Shown piece by piece: positions 28,120 through 37,487 of a stretch of 64,000 nucleotides of DNA. A program made the position numbers and the translations under genes. This DNA is from Methanosarcina acetivorans C2A (lineage in GTDB: Archaea; Halobacteriota; Methanosarcinia; Methanosarcinales; Methanosarcinaceae): NCBI RefSeq assembly GCF_000007345.1, contig NC_003552.1, forward strand, positions 2,976,001 to 3,040,000, written 5' to 3'. The notes under the pieces are model-generated. The model saw only the letters and a program-made list of their open reading frames with translations, did no database searches and was not told the DNA's origin. Position 1 is the stretch's first letter. Each line of letters opens with the position of its first letter.

Positions 28120-29523
28120 ATGGCAACTGAATACGCTTTGAGGATGGGTGATGGCAAAAGGATCTACCTCACAAAAGAAAAAATCCTCAGTGAGATAGAA
28201 GCCGGCTCGTCAAATGCCGCTGATCTGGGAGATATCCCTGATCTCAGTACGGATGAAATGAAAAAGCTCGCTGAAATCCTTATGATGCCCGGAAAGGCCG
28301 TGAGTGTCGAACAGGGGATGGAAGTCCCGGTTACTCATGATATAGGCACGATCCGGCTTGATGGGGACCAGGGTAACAGCGGCGTTGGGATCCCCTCCAG
28401 CCGTCTGGTAGGCTGCATGACGCATGAGAGGGCATTTGGCGCCGACACAATGGAACTCGGACACATCGACTACAGTTTCAAGCCGGTCAAACCCGTTGTC
28501 TCTAACGAGTGCCAGGCAATGGAAGTCTGCCAGCAGAACATGATCATTCCCCTTTTCTACGGCGCAATGCCCAACATGGGGCTTTACTACACTCCAGACG
28601 GACCCTTCGAGAACCCCGGTGATCTTATGAAGATGTTCAAGATCGATAAGGCAAGGGAGTCCATGGAACACGCAGCAGACCATCTGACCAGGGACACGGT
28701 CTGGGTTATGCAGAAACTCTTTGCCTCGGGCGCGGACGGTGTCAACTTTGATACAACTGCTGCCGCCGGAGATGCTGATATGTACGGCACCCTCCGGGCC
28801 GTGGAAGTTCTCAGGGCTCAATTTCCGGAGATGTACATTGAGGTGGGCATGGCAGGCGAGATGGTGCTCGGGATGCACGGGGAACTGGAGTACGATGAAG
28901 TTCGGCTTGCCGGGCTCTGGCCGCATGAACAGGCTCCTCTGATTGCAAAAGCCGGAGCAAACGTCTTCGGGCCTGTGGTCAACACCAACACCAGCAAGAC
29001 CTCAGCCTGGAACCTGGCAAGGGCTGTTACCTTCATAAAGGAGGCAGTAAAAGCGTCCCCGATTCCCTGTCATGTGAACATGGGTATGGGAGTGGGCGGA
29101 ATTCCCATGCTTGAAACTCCTCCTGTAGATGCGGTTACTAGGGCAAGTAAGGCAATGGTCGAAGTTGCCGGTGTCGATGGCATATAGATCGGGGTCGGCG
29201 ACCCTCTGGGTATGCCGATTTCCCACATAATGGCTTCAGGTATGACCGGGATAAGAGCTGCAGGCGACCTGGTCGCAAGGATGGAGTTTTCAAAGAACAT
29301 GCGCATAGGAGAGGCAAAAGAGTACGTGGCAAAGAAACTTAACGTTGACACCATGGACCTTGCAGACGAGCACGTTATGCGCGAACTCAGGGAAGAGCTT
29401 GACATTGGTGTCATCACTTCCGTACCCGGAGCTGCAAAGGGCATTGCTGCGAAGATGAACATTGAGAAACTGCTCGGGATCAAGATCAATTCCTGTGAAA
29501 CGTTCAGGGCACAGCTTGCCTGA
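28120..29523 (+). CDS. mtbB: Dimethylamine methyltransferase with in-frame amber (pyrrolysine) codon
   Basis: 467 aa when the TAG at 29185-29187 (codon 356) is read as pyrrolysine; the next stop is the TGA at 29521. The sequence before and after the TAG (VAGVDGI and [13 protein letters not shown]) is uninterrupted family sequence, and codon 356 is the known pyrrolysine site of MtbB. The enzyme moves one methyl group from dimethylamine to the Co(I) corrinoid of MtbC; the pyrrolysine ring activates the amine. GGAGG lies 8 bases before ATG. Genes for pyrrolysine synthesis are not in the window. The 355-residue ORF ending at the TAG is not the true end. Confidence 0.97.
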
Positions 29524-29564
29524 ATCAGGGGCTTAAACTAATCTTTTAAAAAATGGTGATATCT

Positions 29565-31070
29565 ATGGACGACAACACCCATTCTTCTCAAATCGACTGG
29601 CAGTATGCCGAGGAATGCAGCAGAGCAAGCTGTGACTTAAAAGAACTCGAAAGATCCATTGACTGGAAACAGGGGCTTGCAATTGCTCTCGGGGTCCCCT
29701 TACTGATCCTCCCCTCTATCGGTTACTTTACAGGTTACGTCTGGGCTTTTTCAATAATTATCTGGGCCCTGACTATTTTCCTGGGTTTTTTCCAGAACCT
29801 TGCCTTCGGAGAACTTGCAACCGTCTTTCCGAAAGCTTCAGGCCTGCCGGGCTACACCCAGACTGTTTTTGGCTCGAGTTCGAACAGTAACAATAAAGGC
29901 AAATTCAAGTTTGGAAAATTCATAGGCGGATTCAGTGCCTGGAGTTACTGGTTCGGCTGGAGCCCGGTGCTTGCAATCTATGCGATCCTCATCGGAAGTT
30001 ACCTCAAAGGGCTTGTACCTGCCTTTTCAGGAGTTCCGGATACTCTGCTCTCTTTGATGGTAGGAGCCCTGATTTTCGGATCCCTTGCAATCATTAACTC
30101 AAAAGGGCTCAAAAACGGAGCAATGGCCGGATACATCCTTGCTGTTGTTTCCCTGATTCCTCTCATTGTTATTACCGTTGCCCCGTTCCTGACGGGAGAC
30201 TTCCACCTTGCCAACATCACAAGCTCCTGGTTCCCAACAGACTGGACCTGGGACATGAAACACATCCTTATCCTCTTCGGGATCTTTGCAATGGCTGAAT
30301 GGAGCGCCTGTGCCTGGGAAACCGCAGCAATTTACGGGCCCGAATATAAAAACCCGAATACCGACACCCCCAAAGCCCTGCTGGTCTGCGGAGGAATCTG
30401 CCTTGTGCTCTACGTGCTGGTCCAGACCTCGGTTATAGGCACCCTTGGAGTTGAAGGTGTACTTTCCGAACCCATATCTCCGATGCTCCCCATAGCCAAC
30501 CTTACCCTGGGCGCACTTGGAGCCTCAATTGCAATTATCATGCTTGTAGGGGCAATGCTTCTTATCATCCAGACCGCCTTCCTCTCTTCGGCAAGGTCGA
30601 TCTACTCGATGTCAACCGAAGGTAATTTGCCGGCTGTCCTGAGCAAATTGAACTCCCACGGGCACCCTATGAACGCAATGATTGCCGATGCCCTGTTCAA
30701 TATGGGCCTTATCCTGCTCGGAACCCCGACCGCAATCCTTGCAGCTTCTGCTATCGGGTATATCTTCGCAAACGGGATCAGCCTCTATACCTATGTCAAG
30801 GTCAGAAACGACCCCAAACTCTCAAAACTGGATAGGCCCTTTAAAGCCCCCAATGGCTGGAAAAACGTGGCAATGGCAACTGCCATCCTGAACATCCCCT
30901 TCTTCCTTGTGGGAATCATTTATCTTAACAGCCTCGAACTCGGCTGGGCCACCACCGGAGTCGGTTTCTTTGTGCTCTGTCTCTATGTCCCGCTCTGGTT
31001 CTACTCTCAGAGAGAAACAAGAAAGACCGAAGAAAAAATGGCTGCAGAAAAAGAAGCGGTTATCGTCTGA
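29565..31070 (+). CDS. mtbP: Methylamine permease, amino acid-polyamine-organocation family
   Basis: About 501 aa from ATG 29565, chosen over ATG 29553 because GGTGAT lies directly before it. About twelve membrane segments are seen, from LAIALGVPLLILPSIGYFTG to VGFFVLCLYVPLWFY. Segment 1 and the stretch FGIFAMAEWSACAWETAAIYG resemble APC transporters. Placed 40 bases after mtbB and in the same direction, it most likely imports dimethylamine. The charged tail (RETRKTEEKMAAEKE) is cytosolic. The symbol is by operon context; substrate is inferred. Confidence 0.85.
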   Translation: MDDNTHSSQIDWQYAEECSRASCDLKELERSIDWKQGLAIALGVPLLILPSIGYFTGYVWAFSIIIWALTIFLGFFQNLAFGELATVFPKASGLPGYTQTVFGSSSNSNNKGKFKFGKFIGGFSAWSYWFGWSPVLAIYAILIGSYLKGLVPAFSGVPDTLLSLMVGALIFGSLAIINSKGLKNGAMAGYILAVVSLIPLIVITVAPFLTGDFHLANITSSWFPTDWTWDMKHILILFGIFAMAEWSACAWETAAIYGPEYKNPNTDTPKALLVCGGICLVLYVLVQTSVIGTLGVEGVLSEPISPMLPIANLTLGALGASIAIIMLVGAMLLIIQTAFLSSARSIYSMSTEGNLPAVLSKLNSHGHPMNAMIADALFNMGLILLGTPTAILAASAIGYIFANGISLYTYVKVRNDPKLSKLDRPFKAPNGWKNVAMATAILNIPFFLVGIIYLNSLELGWATTGVGFFVLCLYVPLWFYSQRETRKTEEKMAAEKEAVIV

Positions 31071-31193
31071 ATATCAGGATGGAAAATTGCTCAACTAAAA
31101 AAACGAAGCTTCAATGAAAAAGATGCCTGACCTTTCTCCGGAGCTTTCCTGAGTCTGAGAAGCGAGAAGAAAGGTTCGGAAACGAAAATCAAG

Positions 31194-31224
31194 CCGGAAC
31201 CTTCCTGTTCCGGTATCTTTTTTT
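31194..31224 (+). terminator. Terminator of the dimethylamine operon
   Basis: CCGGAAC-cttcct-GTTCCGG (31194-31213) is a perfect 7-bp stem, followed by TATCTTTTTTT. It lies about 120 bases after the permease stop. Confidence 0.7.
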
Positions 31225-31438
31225 CAGTTCCTGCATTTTTCTGGATTCTCTTCTTTACGGGTGGTTACTTATCTACTATTGACCATTTCCAGGACCCGGA
31301 AAAAAGCTTTATTTGTTCTCTGCCTGCACTGCGTTTGACTTTGACCGGCCTGTCAGAAAAAAAGTAATCTGCAAATCAGTTATGGTAGTGAACAAAATTA
31401 TAAGGAGCGGGAAAGTCAGGTTGTAAGAGATAGAATGA
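31225..31438. other. Intergenic region between convergent genes
   Basis: No gene seen. It separates the permease operon from the convergent ATPase gene. Confidence 0.4.
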
Positions 31439-32758
31439 TTATTCCAGCATCCACTTCCATACCGAATTAATTACTATTCTTTTCTTTTCCCCGTCTTCAT
31501 CCGGGATCTCAATGACTCCCTCATCGTCCATGGTGAGGATAAGCCCCTCATTAAGTCCGTATACTTCCATAGCTTCCAGGAGCCCGAGGACCTCTCTTTC
31601 CCTTGTAGCCGGGTTTCCGAAGTAGACCGAGACCTGAACCGCAGCCTTAACTGCCGGGTTGCCTTCTTCGGTTAGGAGGAAATCACATTCTCGCTTGTCC
31701 CGGAAGTATGAGACCTGATTGCCCTGCCTGAGCAGTTCGAGAAATACAAGGTTTTCAAATCGTAGCCCCAGGCTGTCCGGATAATTGGGGAAGACCGTCT
31801 TGAAGAAACCCGTATCTCCGGCGTAAACTTTACATGGGACTTTTCTTTCCTGGTTATTTTCTTTTTCGTTTCCGTTTTCGGATGCGTGGTTAAACAGAGG
31901 AGTCCGGTACAGCAAAAAGGCTTCTTCCAGATAGTCAAGGTAGGCGCGGACGGTATCCTCGCTCTCGATCCCACTCGCTTTTTTCAGGGTATCGAGGGAG
32001 TACTCCGAAGCCATGTTTGAGATCAGGAAAACTGCAAGTTTTTTCAGCCCTTCCGCATCCTGAATATTATATCCGGAAATAATCCCGTTATTTAAAGTTT
32101 CTTCAAAATACTCCCGGGAAAGCATGGAATTTCCGTCTTTTATTACAGCGGGAAAGCCTCCGTTTTCAAAATATTTAAGGAACAGGCACAGCATCTCATC
32201 GCATCGGGAAGGCGTAAGAAAGTTGGGTCTCGGGACCCTGAGCCCTTTCAGGGTCAGGTATTCTTTAAAGGAAAAAGGCAAAAGTTTGAGGACCCTGGTC
32301 CTGCCTGCAAAGCGAGAAGAAAGCTCCGGATTGAGGAGACCTGCGGAAGATGAAGTTATGAAAACTCCTGCCCCTTCCCTGTAAAGCCTGTCAACCCAGT
32401 TCTCCCACCCCGGGAAATTGTGAACTTCATCTAAAAAATAGTAGATCTGTTCGGCTTCATTTTCATTTCCTTTTAAGTAAACTTCAGCCGCAATTTCTTC
32501 GATTTCCTGAAAACATTCGGGTCCCAATTCTTTAAACCTGCTGTCTGCGAAATTAATGTAGATCTTCACACCCTGCACAAGACCTGCGACATACTTTAAG
32601 AAGGACGTCTTGCCCGCATGGAGCGGACCATAGATCAAATTGATCTCACGCCCATCCAGGCAGGGAGAAAACGGAATATTGCGCGGGATTAGATTAGAGG
32701 GGCTCTGGAAAAAGGTTTGATGGTCAAGAACCAGGGGGAGAATTTCGAGTCTTTGCAT
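31439..32758 (-). CDS. AAA-type ATPase with DUF4143 domain
   Basis: 439 aa. Walker A is YGPLHAGKTS (Lys50), Walker B YYFLDEVHNF (about 105-114), and sensor-like VFITSSSAGLL follows. Then comes the family hallmark LKLLPFSFKEYLTLKG and the C-terminal DUF4143 nuclease-like fold (DTGFFKTVFPN, FENLVFLELLRQGNQVSYFRDKRECDFLL, where E-x-D lies near the active site). Such ATPases are widespread in archaea and have no firm function. No Shine-Dalgarno site precedes ATG 32758, but CTATATAG lies about 30 bases upstream, so a leaderless mRNA is likely. Confidence 0.85.
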   Translation of the reverse strand: MQRLEILPLVLDHQTFFQSPSNLIPRNIPFSPCLDGREINLIYGPLHAGKTSFLKYVAGLVQGVKIYINFADSRFKELGPECFQEIEEIAAEVYLKGNENEAEQIYYFLDEVHNFPGWENWVDRLYREGAGVFITSSSAGLLNPELSSRFAGRTRVLKLLPFSFKEYLTLKGLRVPRPNFLTPSRCDEMLCLFLKYFENGGFPAVIKDGNSMLSREYFEETLNNGIISGYNIQDAEGLKKLAVFLISNMASEYSLDTLKKASGIESEDTVRAYLDYLEEAFLLYRTPLFNHASENGNEKENNQERKVPCKVYAGDTGFFKTVFPNYPDSLGLRFENLVFLELLRQGNQVSYFRDKRECDFLLTEEGNPAVKAAVQVSVYFGNPATREREVLGLLEAMEVYGLNEGLILTMDDEGVIEIPDEDGEKKRIVINSVWKWMLE

Positions 32759-35057
32759 ATGATCGTAATAATTTTGGAGGTAAAACTATATAGTTATTCT
32801 GGAACAGCCTTACATGCTCAAGAAAATTTTAAAAGTTTCGATCATTAAAAAGGAGAAAACACAGTTGAATTTCGAATTGCTAGGACACTTTCCTGTAGTT
32901 TCATTGTGCCTGAACAGAAAAAAACGCTTTTAAGTGCAAACCAGTTTAAATTTCGTCTGATAATGCCAGATTATTTCAAATTAGTGCTTATTTTCAAGTT
33001 ATCAGTAAGATAAATGTTCCACTGAAAAATAGCTTTTAACTTCCTGCCTCAAAAACAGAGCAAATAACTGAGATCGTAAAAATAACAATGTGGAAATATT
33101 GAGATGTAAGATAAATTTTTTTCCATAGATTTGATAGATGGATAAGGTCAACCGAATGCGATTCAACTTAAAAAAAATATGAGATATGTCGCAATGTAGA
33201 AAATATATAGTTTCATTAATTTTCCGAAACCTTTCCAAAGTTTTAATCTTTTTTAGGCTCATATGTCGTTTTCTGTTTTCCACATCTCGTACACACAAAA
33301 TACTTTTCCCTTACATTTGAAGCATAGATGTTCAAACCTCCGCTTCTTTTCCACTTATGAAGCCCTATAAGGCACAAAATGCTTCTCCGTGAAGGTTTTC
33401 CGGAAACCCTGGATGGAGCCCTGTAAGCCAGGTAATCACCCTCATATAATGAATTCTTCTAACCTGAAATTTCAAGCTGAATATACTGGACAAGCTGAAT
33501 ATACTGGAATAACTTTATTATCAATAATATTATTTAATTGTTATTCTAACCCGAGTTCCGCTAGTTTAGAGTTATTCAGAGAGCAGAGAAACAATATTCA
33601 TCATGCAAGTTGCGAAGAACCCAGAAAAGCTCCTTTCTTTTCATTCTACCTTTTTATACATTCACAAGACCCTGCCTAAAGTTTTAAAAGTCAGGAACAG
33701 TATTCTCAAGATAGTAGAAGAATCCAGATTAAACGAGCCCTGTAGAGAATGTTTAGGAAGGTATCGGGCATCCGACCGCTCCAATAAGTTTTGAAATATG
33801 AAATTCATTAAAAAGATTCTGAACTCTATTTAACCTTTATTTGCTATTTAGTTTATTTCTAAGAATTTTTATCTCCATTTATCTTGTTTAAATACTCTAA
33901 TGAGAAATTTAAGTAGAATTATTGCGGAAAATTTTTGATTAAATTATTCATTCTGTTAAATTATATATATATGGAGTAGGAATGATATGGTAGTATCCAT
34001 ACATATAAAAGGATATGATGAGACGCTCTTCACCTCAGTGTTACAATCCATATCCACCCCTGGTTATAGGGAAGTCGTTAAGGTGATGGGTGATGGAAAG
34101 AACAGAAAAAACGGATCTCAGGCAGAGTAGACGTGGTAGATAAAAAGTGGTAGAAAAAGTGCGTGGCAGACAATCGAAAATGCCTCAAAAGTCTGCAAGC
34201 CTGCTCCTTCCGGTGGAAAGGTAAAAGCAAAAAGGATGAAACAAGCAGAAACGTTTTTTATACGCCTCAAAACTGTACATACAAGGCCTCAGCTATGTAC
34301 AACAACACCTTAAAAACTGCTGCTTGCTCCTCCTGAAACCTGTATTTCAACCTTCCTTCTCCTCTTTCCATTTTTCAATCTTGTTAAAAGTTTAGAACCT
34401 GAAAACTTTTGGAATTCTTTTGTATGAGTAGTCCAGACCACATGTAAAACAAGAAAAATTTACATAATGATTCTTCGTTTTTGCTTTACTTCCTTTCCCA
34501 GATTAAGAATAGTTGAGTTCCCATAAAAGTTATCCGGAAAATTATATATAACAATAAAAGCCAATCATATTCTGTATTTCTGTGACGCAGAAATACATGA
34601 AGAAGTTCTTCGCTACCATTACGATCATCACTCCACCCTGGCGTTCAATGAGTGGGTCGTTTCATAGATGGGCGAAGGACCGAAAGAAAATTGGGCAATA
34701 GATGATAAGAAAGTGGTAGAGTAAGGCCAAAAAGCCTTATATTAGATGCGGTGGAAAGGAAAAAAATGTTTGATGAAGTCGTATCCATCCGGACTGATGC
34801 CTCATCATGTATCGCATGAAACGCCTCAACCTTGTGCGATACTTGGATACAAACATCTGCCTGATAGCTGTTTTTAGCCTTTCCACCATTTCTGCCGACC
34901 TGAAACTGTTTTTCAGCTTAACAAAAAGGGGATATCACCTTTTTTACTCCATGCATAAGCACTGTACGGATCAATTTTCAATACTTTCCCATAAAATTTA
35001 ATGCTTCGCTATATCTCTCACTTATGCGGACCCCCAACATATATTTGCACTTTAGAT
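32759..35057. other. Gene-poor AT-rich region with gene remnants and hairpins
   Basis: 2.3 kb. No complete gene is seen. It holds an 18-bp direct repeat CAAGCTGAATATACTGGA (about 33475-33510), a short ORF resembling the start of a glycosyltransferase (33987), and two perfect inverted repeats: GTATTTCTG-tgacg-CAGAAATAC (34574-34596) and GTATCGCA...TGCGATAC (34809-34842). A frame at about 34585-34665 reads DAEIHEEVLRYHYDHHST, which looks like a protein fragment. GTGGTAGA and GGTGGAAAGG motifs recur at 34132-34220 and 34710-34760. I take this to be decayed genes. Confidence 0.45.
33987..34130 (+). pseudogene. Possible remnant of a family 2 glycosyltransferase (N-terminal part)
   Basis: A 47-codon ORF starts MVVSIHIKGYDETLFTSVLQ and continues to PGYREVVKVMGDG. 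This fits the beginning of GT2 enzymes, in which a V-S-I-x-I strand is followed by a helix, a Y-x-E-V-x-V strand and an acidic residue plus glycine. GGAG and AGGA lie just upstream, and TTATATATATA lies before that, so a promoter is still there. The frame then stops. Assignment is tentative. Confidence 0.35.
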
Positions 35058-35258
35058 TTAACTTTCAACTTTTTTTCGATTTGCTGCATCCACATAAAAT
35101 TCAGCATATCCGCAATCTAAACAAACATGAACTGTAAATTCGCGCATGGGCCCGGTAAAATAGCATTCGTTATCAGACTCGTAACCTATACGTTCTCCAA
35201 TTATATGGCCTATATCGAGATTTTCGCTCCCGCATTTTGGACATTTTCCCTTCTTCAT
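35058..35258 (-). CDS. Small zinc-ribbon protein
   Basis: 66 aa from the ATG at 35258 (MKKGKCPKCGSEN); an in-frame ATG at 35309 would add 17 residues, and one at 35273 would add five. The internal start is preferred because zinc ribbons normally begin a few residues before the first CxxC. Ligands are CPKCG near the start and CLDCGYAEFYVD near the end. The family (archaeal zinc-ribbon proteins of about 65-90 aa) has no known function; a nucleic-acid or protein-contact role is likely. Single gene in AT-rich surroundings. Confidence 0.75.
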   Translation of the reverse strand: MKKGKCPKCGSENLDIGHIIGERIGYESDNECYFTGPMREFTVHVCLDCGYAEFYVDAANRKKVES

Positions 35259-35309
35259 TTTACAGTACCCCATGTCATCAATGAAATTTGATTTTGTAGA
35301 AATTTTCAT

Positions 35310-35831
35310 AAGTACTTTTTTACGAAAAATTAGTAAATCTGACTGTAAAATTACCCCTCATTTTTTGCTCCGCAAAAAGAATTAGCATTTCATATCCCCA
35401 CCGAAGCATTTCATATCCCCACCGAATATTTATATTTCTCATTGAATAATATAGTTGTCATCGAACAATTATATTTGTTTTCAATTCGATATATTAAATT
35501 TTTTGAGGTCCTATTTTTTAGCATTCCCATACGCTTCCGGAGCTGAATTGGCTTTTCTCAACCTTTTTGTCATTGTTCATATTCTCAAGTCATCTTGTCG
35601 ACCCTTGAAAAACTGTTCTTTCCTCCAAAAACTGTTCTCTCCTCCAAAAACTGTTCTTCCCTCCAATAGTTCAGATGGGACAATAAACGATTCAAATAAT
35701 CTACAGATAAAAAAAGCATAAATTAGATATAATATCGAAGTAAAGGACTAATGAAGAAAAAACATGAAATTAAAAATGAAATTGAACCAAAAACAGGAGA
35801 AATAAATCGGCATATAAAACAGGAGAATTCA
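35310..35831. repeat. Intergenic region with two small direct-repeat arrays
   Basis: Bases 35385-35426 hold two copies of a 21-bp unit AGCATTTCATATCCCCACCGA. Bases 35608-35665 hold three copies of about 18 bp, AAAACTGTTCTTTCCTCC. AGGAGAA at about 35820 is the ribosome binding site of the next gene. The plus-strand ORF at 35455 looks like chance. Confidence 0.6.
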
Positions 35832-36434
35832 ATGAAAAAATTGAATGTCCTCTTGATATTATCTGCAATGTTTACGCTGCTTTATATCCCAGGTCCGGCA
35901 GTTGCTTTGCTGGTCCCGGAAGCTGCCGAAATCCCCTACCAGATTAATGCCTCGGACAGAATAGTTATCGGCACGGTAAGTGGGATTGACATTCACTATG
36001 ACCATACAATCTTCACAATTACAGTTGATGAGTGGCTCTATAACCCTCTACCCGCAAAAACCATAGACGTGAGAACCGAGACCGGAAAGTATCTCTGGAC
36101 TGAAGACCAGGCAGAATTCACCCTTAACGAGTCTGTACTCCTCATGCTCAGGGACGAAGACCCCGAGAAGCAGCTTTTCAGAGTCTCTATTGGCTTTCCT
36201 GGAAAACACTCTGCATCAGACAGGGGAGCTGTAATTGAAGAGCTGAAGGTTCAGGGAAAATGGCAGGAAGAAAATCAGACCGGAAATACGGAAACGGCAG
36301 GTGAGCAGCCAGCAGGTCCAAATTCCCCCTCAGATACGGAAAACATTCCTTTCACAGGCATTCTGTGGGCAGCTGCAGCAATGCTCGGAGCAGTTGAATT
36401 TGCTGGGAAGAAAAAGAAGTATAATGACCGTTAA
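35832..36434 (+). CDS. Secreted protein anchored by a C-terminal membrane helix
   Basis: 200 aa from ATG 35832, chosen because GGAGAA precedes it and because it begins directly with a signal peptide (KKLNVLLILSAMFTLLYIPGPAVA). A beta-rich domain follows (RIVIGTVSGIDIHYDHTIFT, VDEWLYNPLP, LLMLRDEDP), then a polar Thr/Glu/Pro/Ser linker (about 135-170), and a C-terminal IPFTGILWAAAAMLGAVEF helix with a KKKK stop. The layout matches archaeal surface proteins with a sorting-type tail. Function is unknown. An upstream extension to 35751 exists in frame but lacks a ribosome binding site. Confidence 0.75.
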   Translation: MKKLNVLLILSAMFTLLYIPGPAVALLVPEAAEIPYQINASDRIVIGTVSGIDIHYDHTIFTITVDEWLYNPLPAKTIDVRTETGKYLWTEDQAEFTLNESVLLMLRDEDPEKQLFRVSIGFPGKHSASDRGAVIEELKVQGKWQEENQTGNTETAGEQPAGPNSPSDTENIPFTGILWAAAAMLGAVEFAGKKKKYNDR

Positions 36435-36486
36435 AAAATGTAGCCATTACGAACTTTTCAAACAATATCGTAATGGCCATTAACGG
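36428..36486. terminator. Two-step inverted repeat at the 3' end of two convergent units
   Basis: CCGTTAA/TTAACGG encloses GCCATTACGA/TCGTAATGGC (10 bp perfect, 15-base loop). It overlaps the stop codon of the secreted protein and lies 60 bases after the 25-codon microgene on the other strand, so it may stop transcription from both sides. A related sequence, GACCATTTAAAATGTAGCCATTATGA, recurs at about 37133. Confidence 0.6.
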
Positions 36487-36545
36487 TGAATTAACATCCC
36501 ATAAGAGAGATATATTTCATCTGAGATAAGTATTGGACTCAGAGT

Positions 36546-36623
36546 TTAGCAGCAACGCCAGTAGAATCTGGGTACACAGCACCTAATTCTTATGCAGATA
36601 AAGCGGAAGAAAAAGAAACACAT
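36546..36623 (-). CDS. Microgene, 25-aa Cys/Arg/Phe-rich peptide (unit I)
   Basis: ATG 36623 to TAA 36546. The peptide begins MCFFFFRFICIRIR and ends VPRFYWRCC, with 5 Cys and 5 Arg among 25 residues and no acidic residue. A purine-rich GGGGGGAATTATAATG places six G at the spacing seen for the Shine-Dalgarno sites of the neighbouring microgenes. The MC start and the aromatic-cysteine content echo the unit II peptide. It lies about 300 bases downstream of conserved promoter module I. No homologue is known to me; coding status is inferred. Confidence 0.45.
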   Translation of the reverse strand: MCFFFFRFICIRIRCCVPRFYWRCC

Positions 36624-36706
36624 TATAATTCCCCCCATCTTTTATTTGATTTTTGTTTATCTTTCCATTGTGCGTAGCCTTCTGCAGTCAGAGTTATACA
36701 CTTATC

Positions 36707-36751
36707 TTACAACAAGAACTCACAGAGACTACGGCTAAGCTGAAAGTACAT
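36707..36751 (-). CDS. Possible microgene, 14-aa peptide (unit I)
   Basis: ATG 36751 to TAA 36707, MYFQLSRSLCEFLL. It follows AGGAGGTATAATATATG with GGAGG eight bases before the ATG, exactly the spacing of the unit II and III microgenes, and lies directly after promoter module I. With 14 codons it could be a decayed copy, a leader peptide or a real product. Confidence 0.35.
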   Translation of the reverse strand: MYFQLSRSLCEFLL

Positions 36752-36765
36752 ATATTATACCTCCT

Positions 36766-36979
36766 AAACCCCTTATCAACCCCCCAAATAAGTTTTATAC
36801 TCAAGGCAATTATTTTTAAAACTATTCTTAATCCTGATTTTAATTTGGAGATGAGTAGATTTTATTTTAATTGCCAGAGAGTATATAGCAAATTATAATA
36901 ATAATACTAATAACAATCAATTATATAAAACGACTAGAATAATTTGTTCTAATCATTAAATAGTCTTCGAAAATCCAGA
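36766..36979 (-). promoter_or_regulatory. Conserved promoter/leader module I
   Basis: Read on the minus strand: GATTTTCGAAGACTATTTAATG, an operator-like TAGAA-N7-TTCTA (36935-36951), a TATA box TTTTATATAA (36921-36930), then ATATACTCTCTGGCAATT, a spacer, AATTGCCTTGAGTATAA (an inverted GGCAATT/AATTGCC pair about 75 bases apart) and GGGGGGTTGATAAGG. The same order recurs in modules II and III. Confidence 0.75.
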
Positions 36980-37385
36980 CAAATATCTGATTAAGGTTCA
37001 GGATTTGCAGTAAGGAATTATTTTTATTAAATAATGTCAAGAATGTATTAGGGCACAAGCACCAGCCATTACATTATAAAAAAGACAATCAATAAGTTCC
37101 TTTTAAGCCTGGTAGAGATACTCCTCTACAGTGACCATTTAAAATGTAGCCATTATGACAGTTTCAAAACACTTCCAGCTGATTATTACTCAAATATAAA
37201 CAAAAACCTTACAGAAACCGTGTTTAAGCTGAAAATGTTAAAAAACTCAAAATGTATGGAACAGGGCAAAAAAGTAAGTGAGAAGCTCAAATGAAGTGAT
37301 CCGCCTCGTACTGGTATTCCCTATAATCCCTGAAAAAAGAAATGCACAACTAAATTTAGAAAAACAAACATACATAGTCATCAAT
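36980..37385. other. Spacer between units I and II
   Basis: AT-rich. A short inverted repeat CTGGTAGAGA-tactc-CTCTACAG lies near 37110-37133. No gene seen on either strand; this would be the upstream flank of module I and the end of unit II. Confidence 0.4.
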
Positions 37386-37419
37386 TCAAAAAAAGATAAT
37401 TTCTTAGAAATTATCTTTT
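37386..37419 (-). terminator. Terminator hairpin of unit II
   Basis: AAAAGATAATTT-cttag-AAATTATCTTTT is a perfect 12-bp stem (37391-37419). Read on the minus strand it is followed by more T (TTTTTTTGAATTG). It lies 69 bases after the second microgene of unit II. A similar flank, TCATCAATTCAA...CTTGAAAAGA, recurs after unit III near 38613-38667. Confidence 0.75.
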
Positions 37420-37487
37420 ATACTTGAAAAGACGACTATGGATTATATTTTTTTAAATTTGCTTATTATCGGGCTTAGCGGTTGTTA

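Noticed and set aside
28120-29187. mtbB as a 355-residue protein ending at TAG, with a separate small gene after it
   Set aside because: The family sequence continues without break after the TAG, and codon 356 is the known pyrrolysine position.
33002-33298. 98-codon minus-strand ORF
   Set aside because: AT-rich frame with chance composition, no ribosome binding site and no domain.
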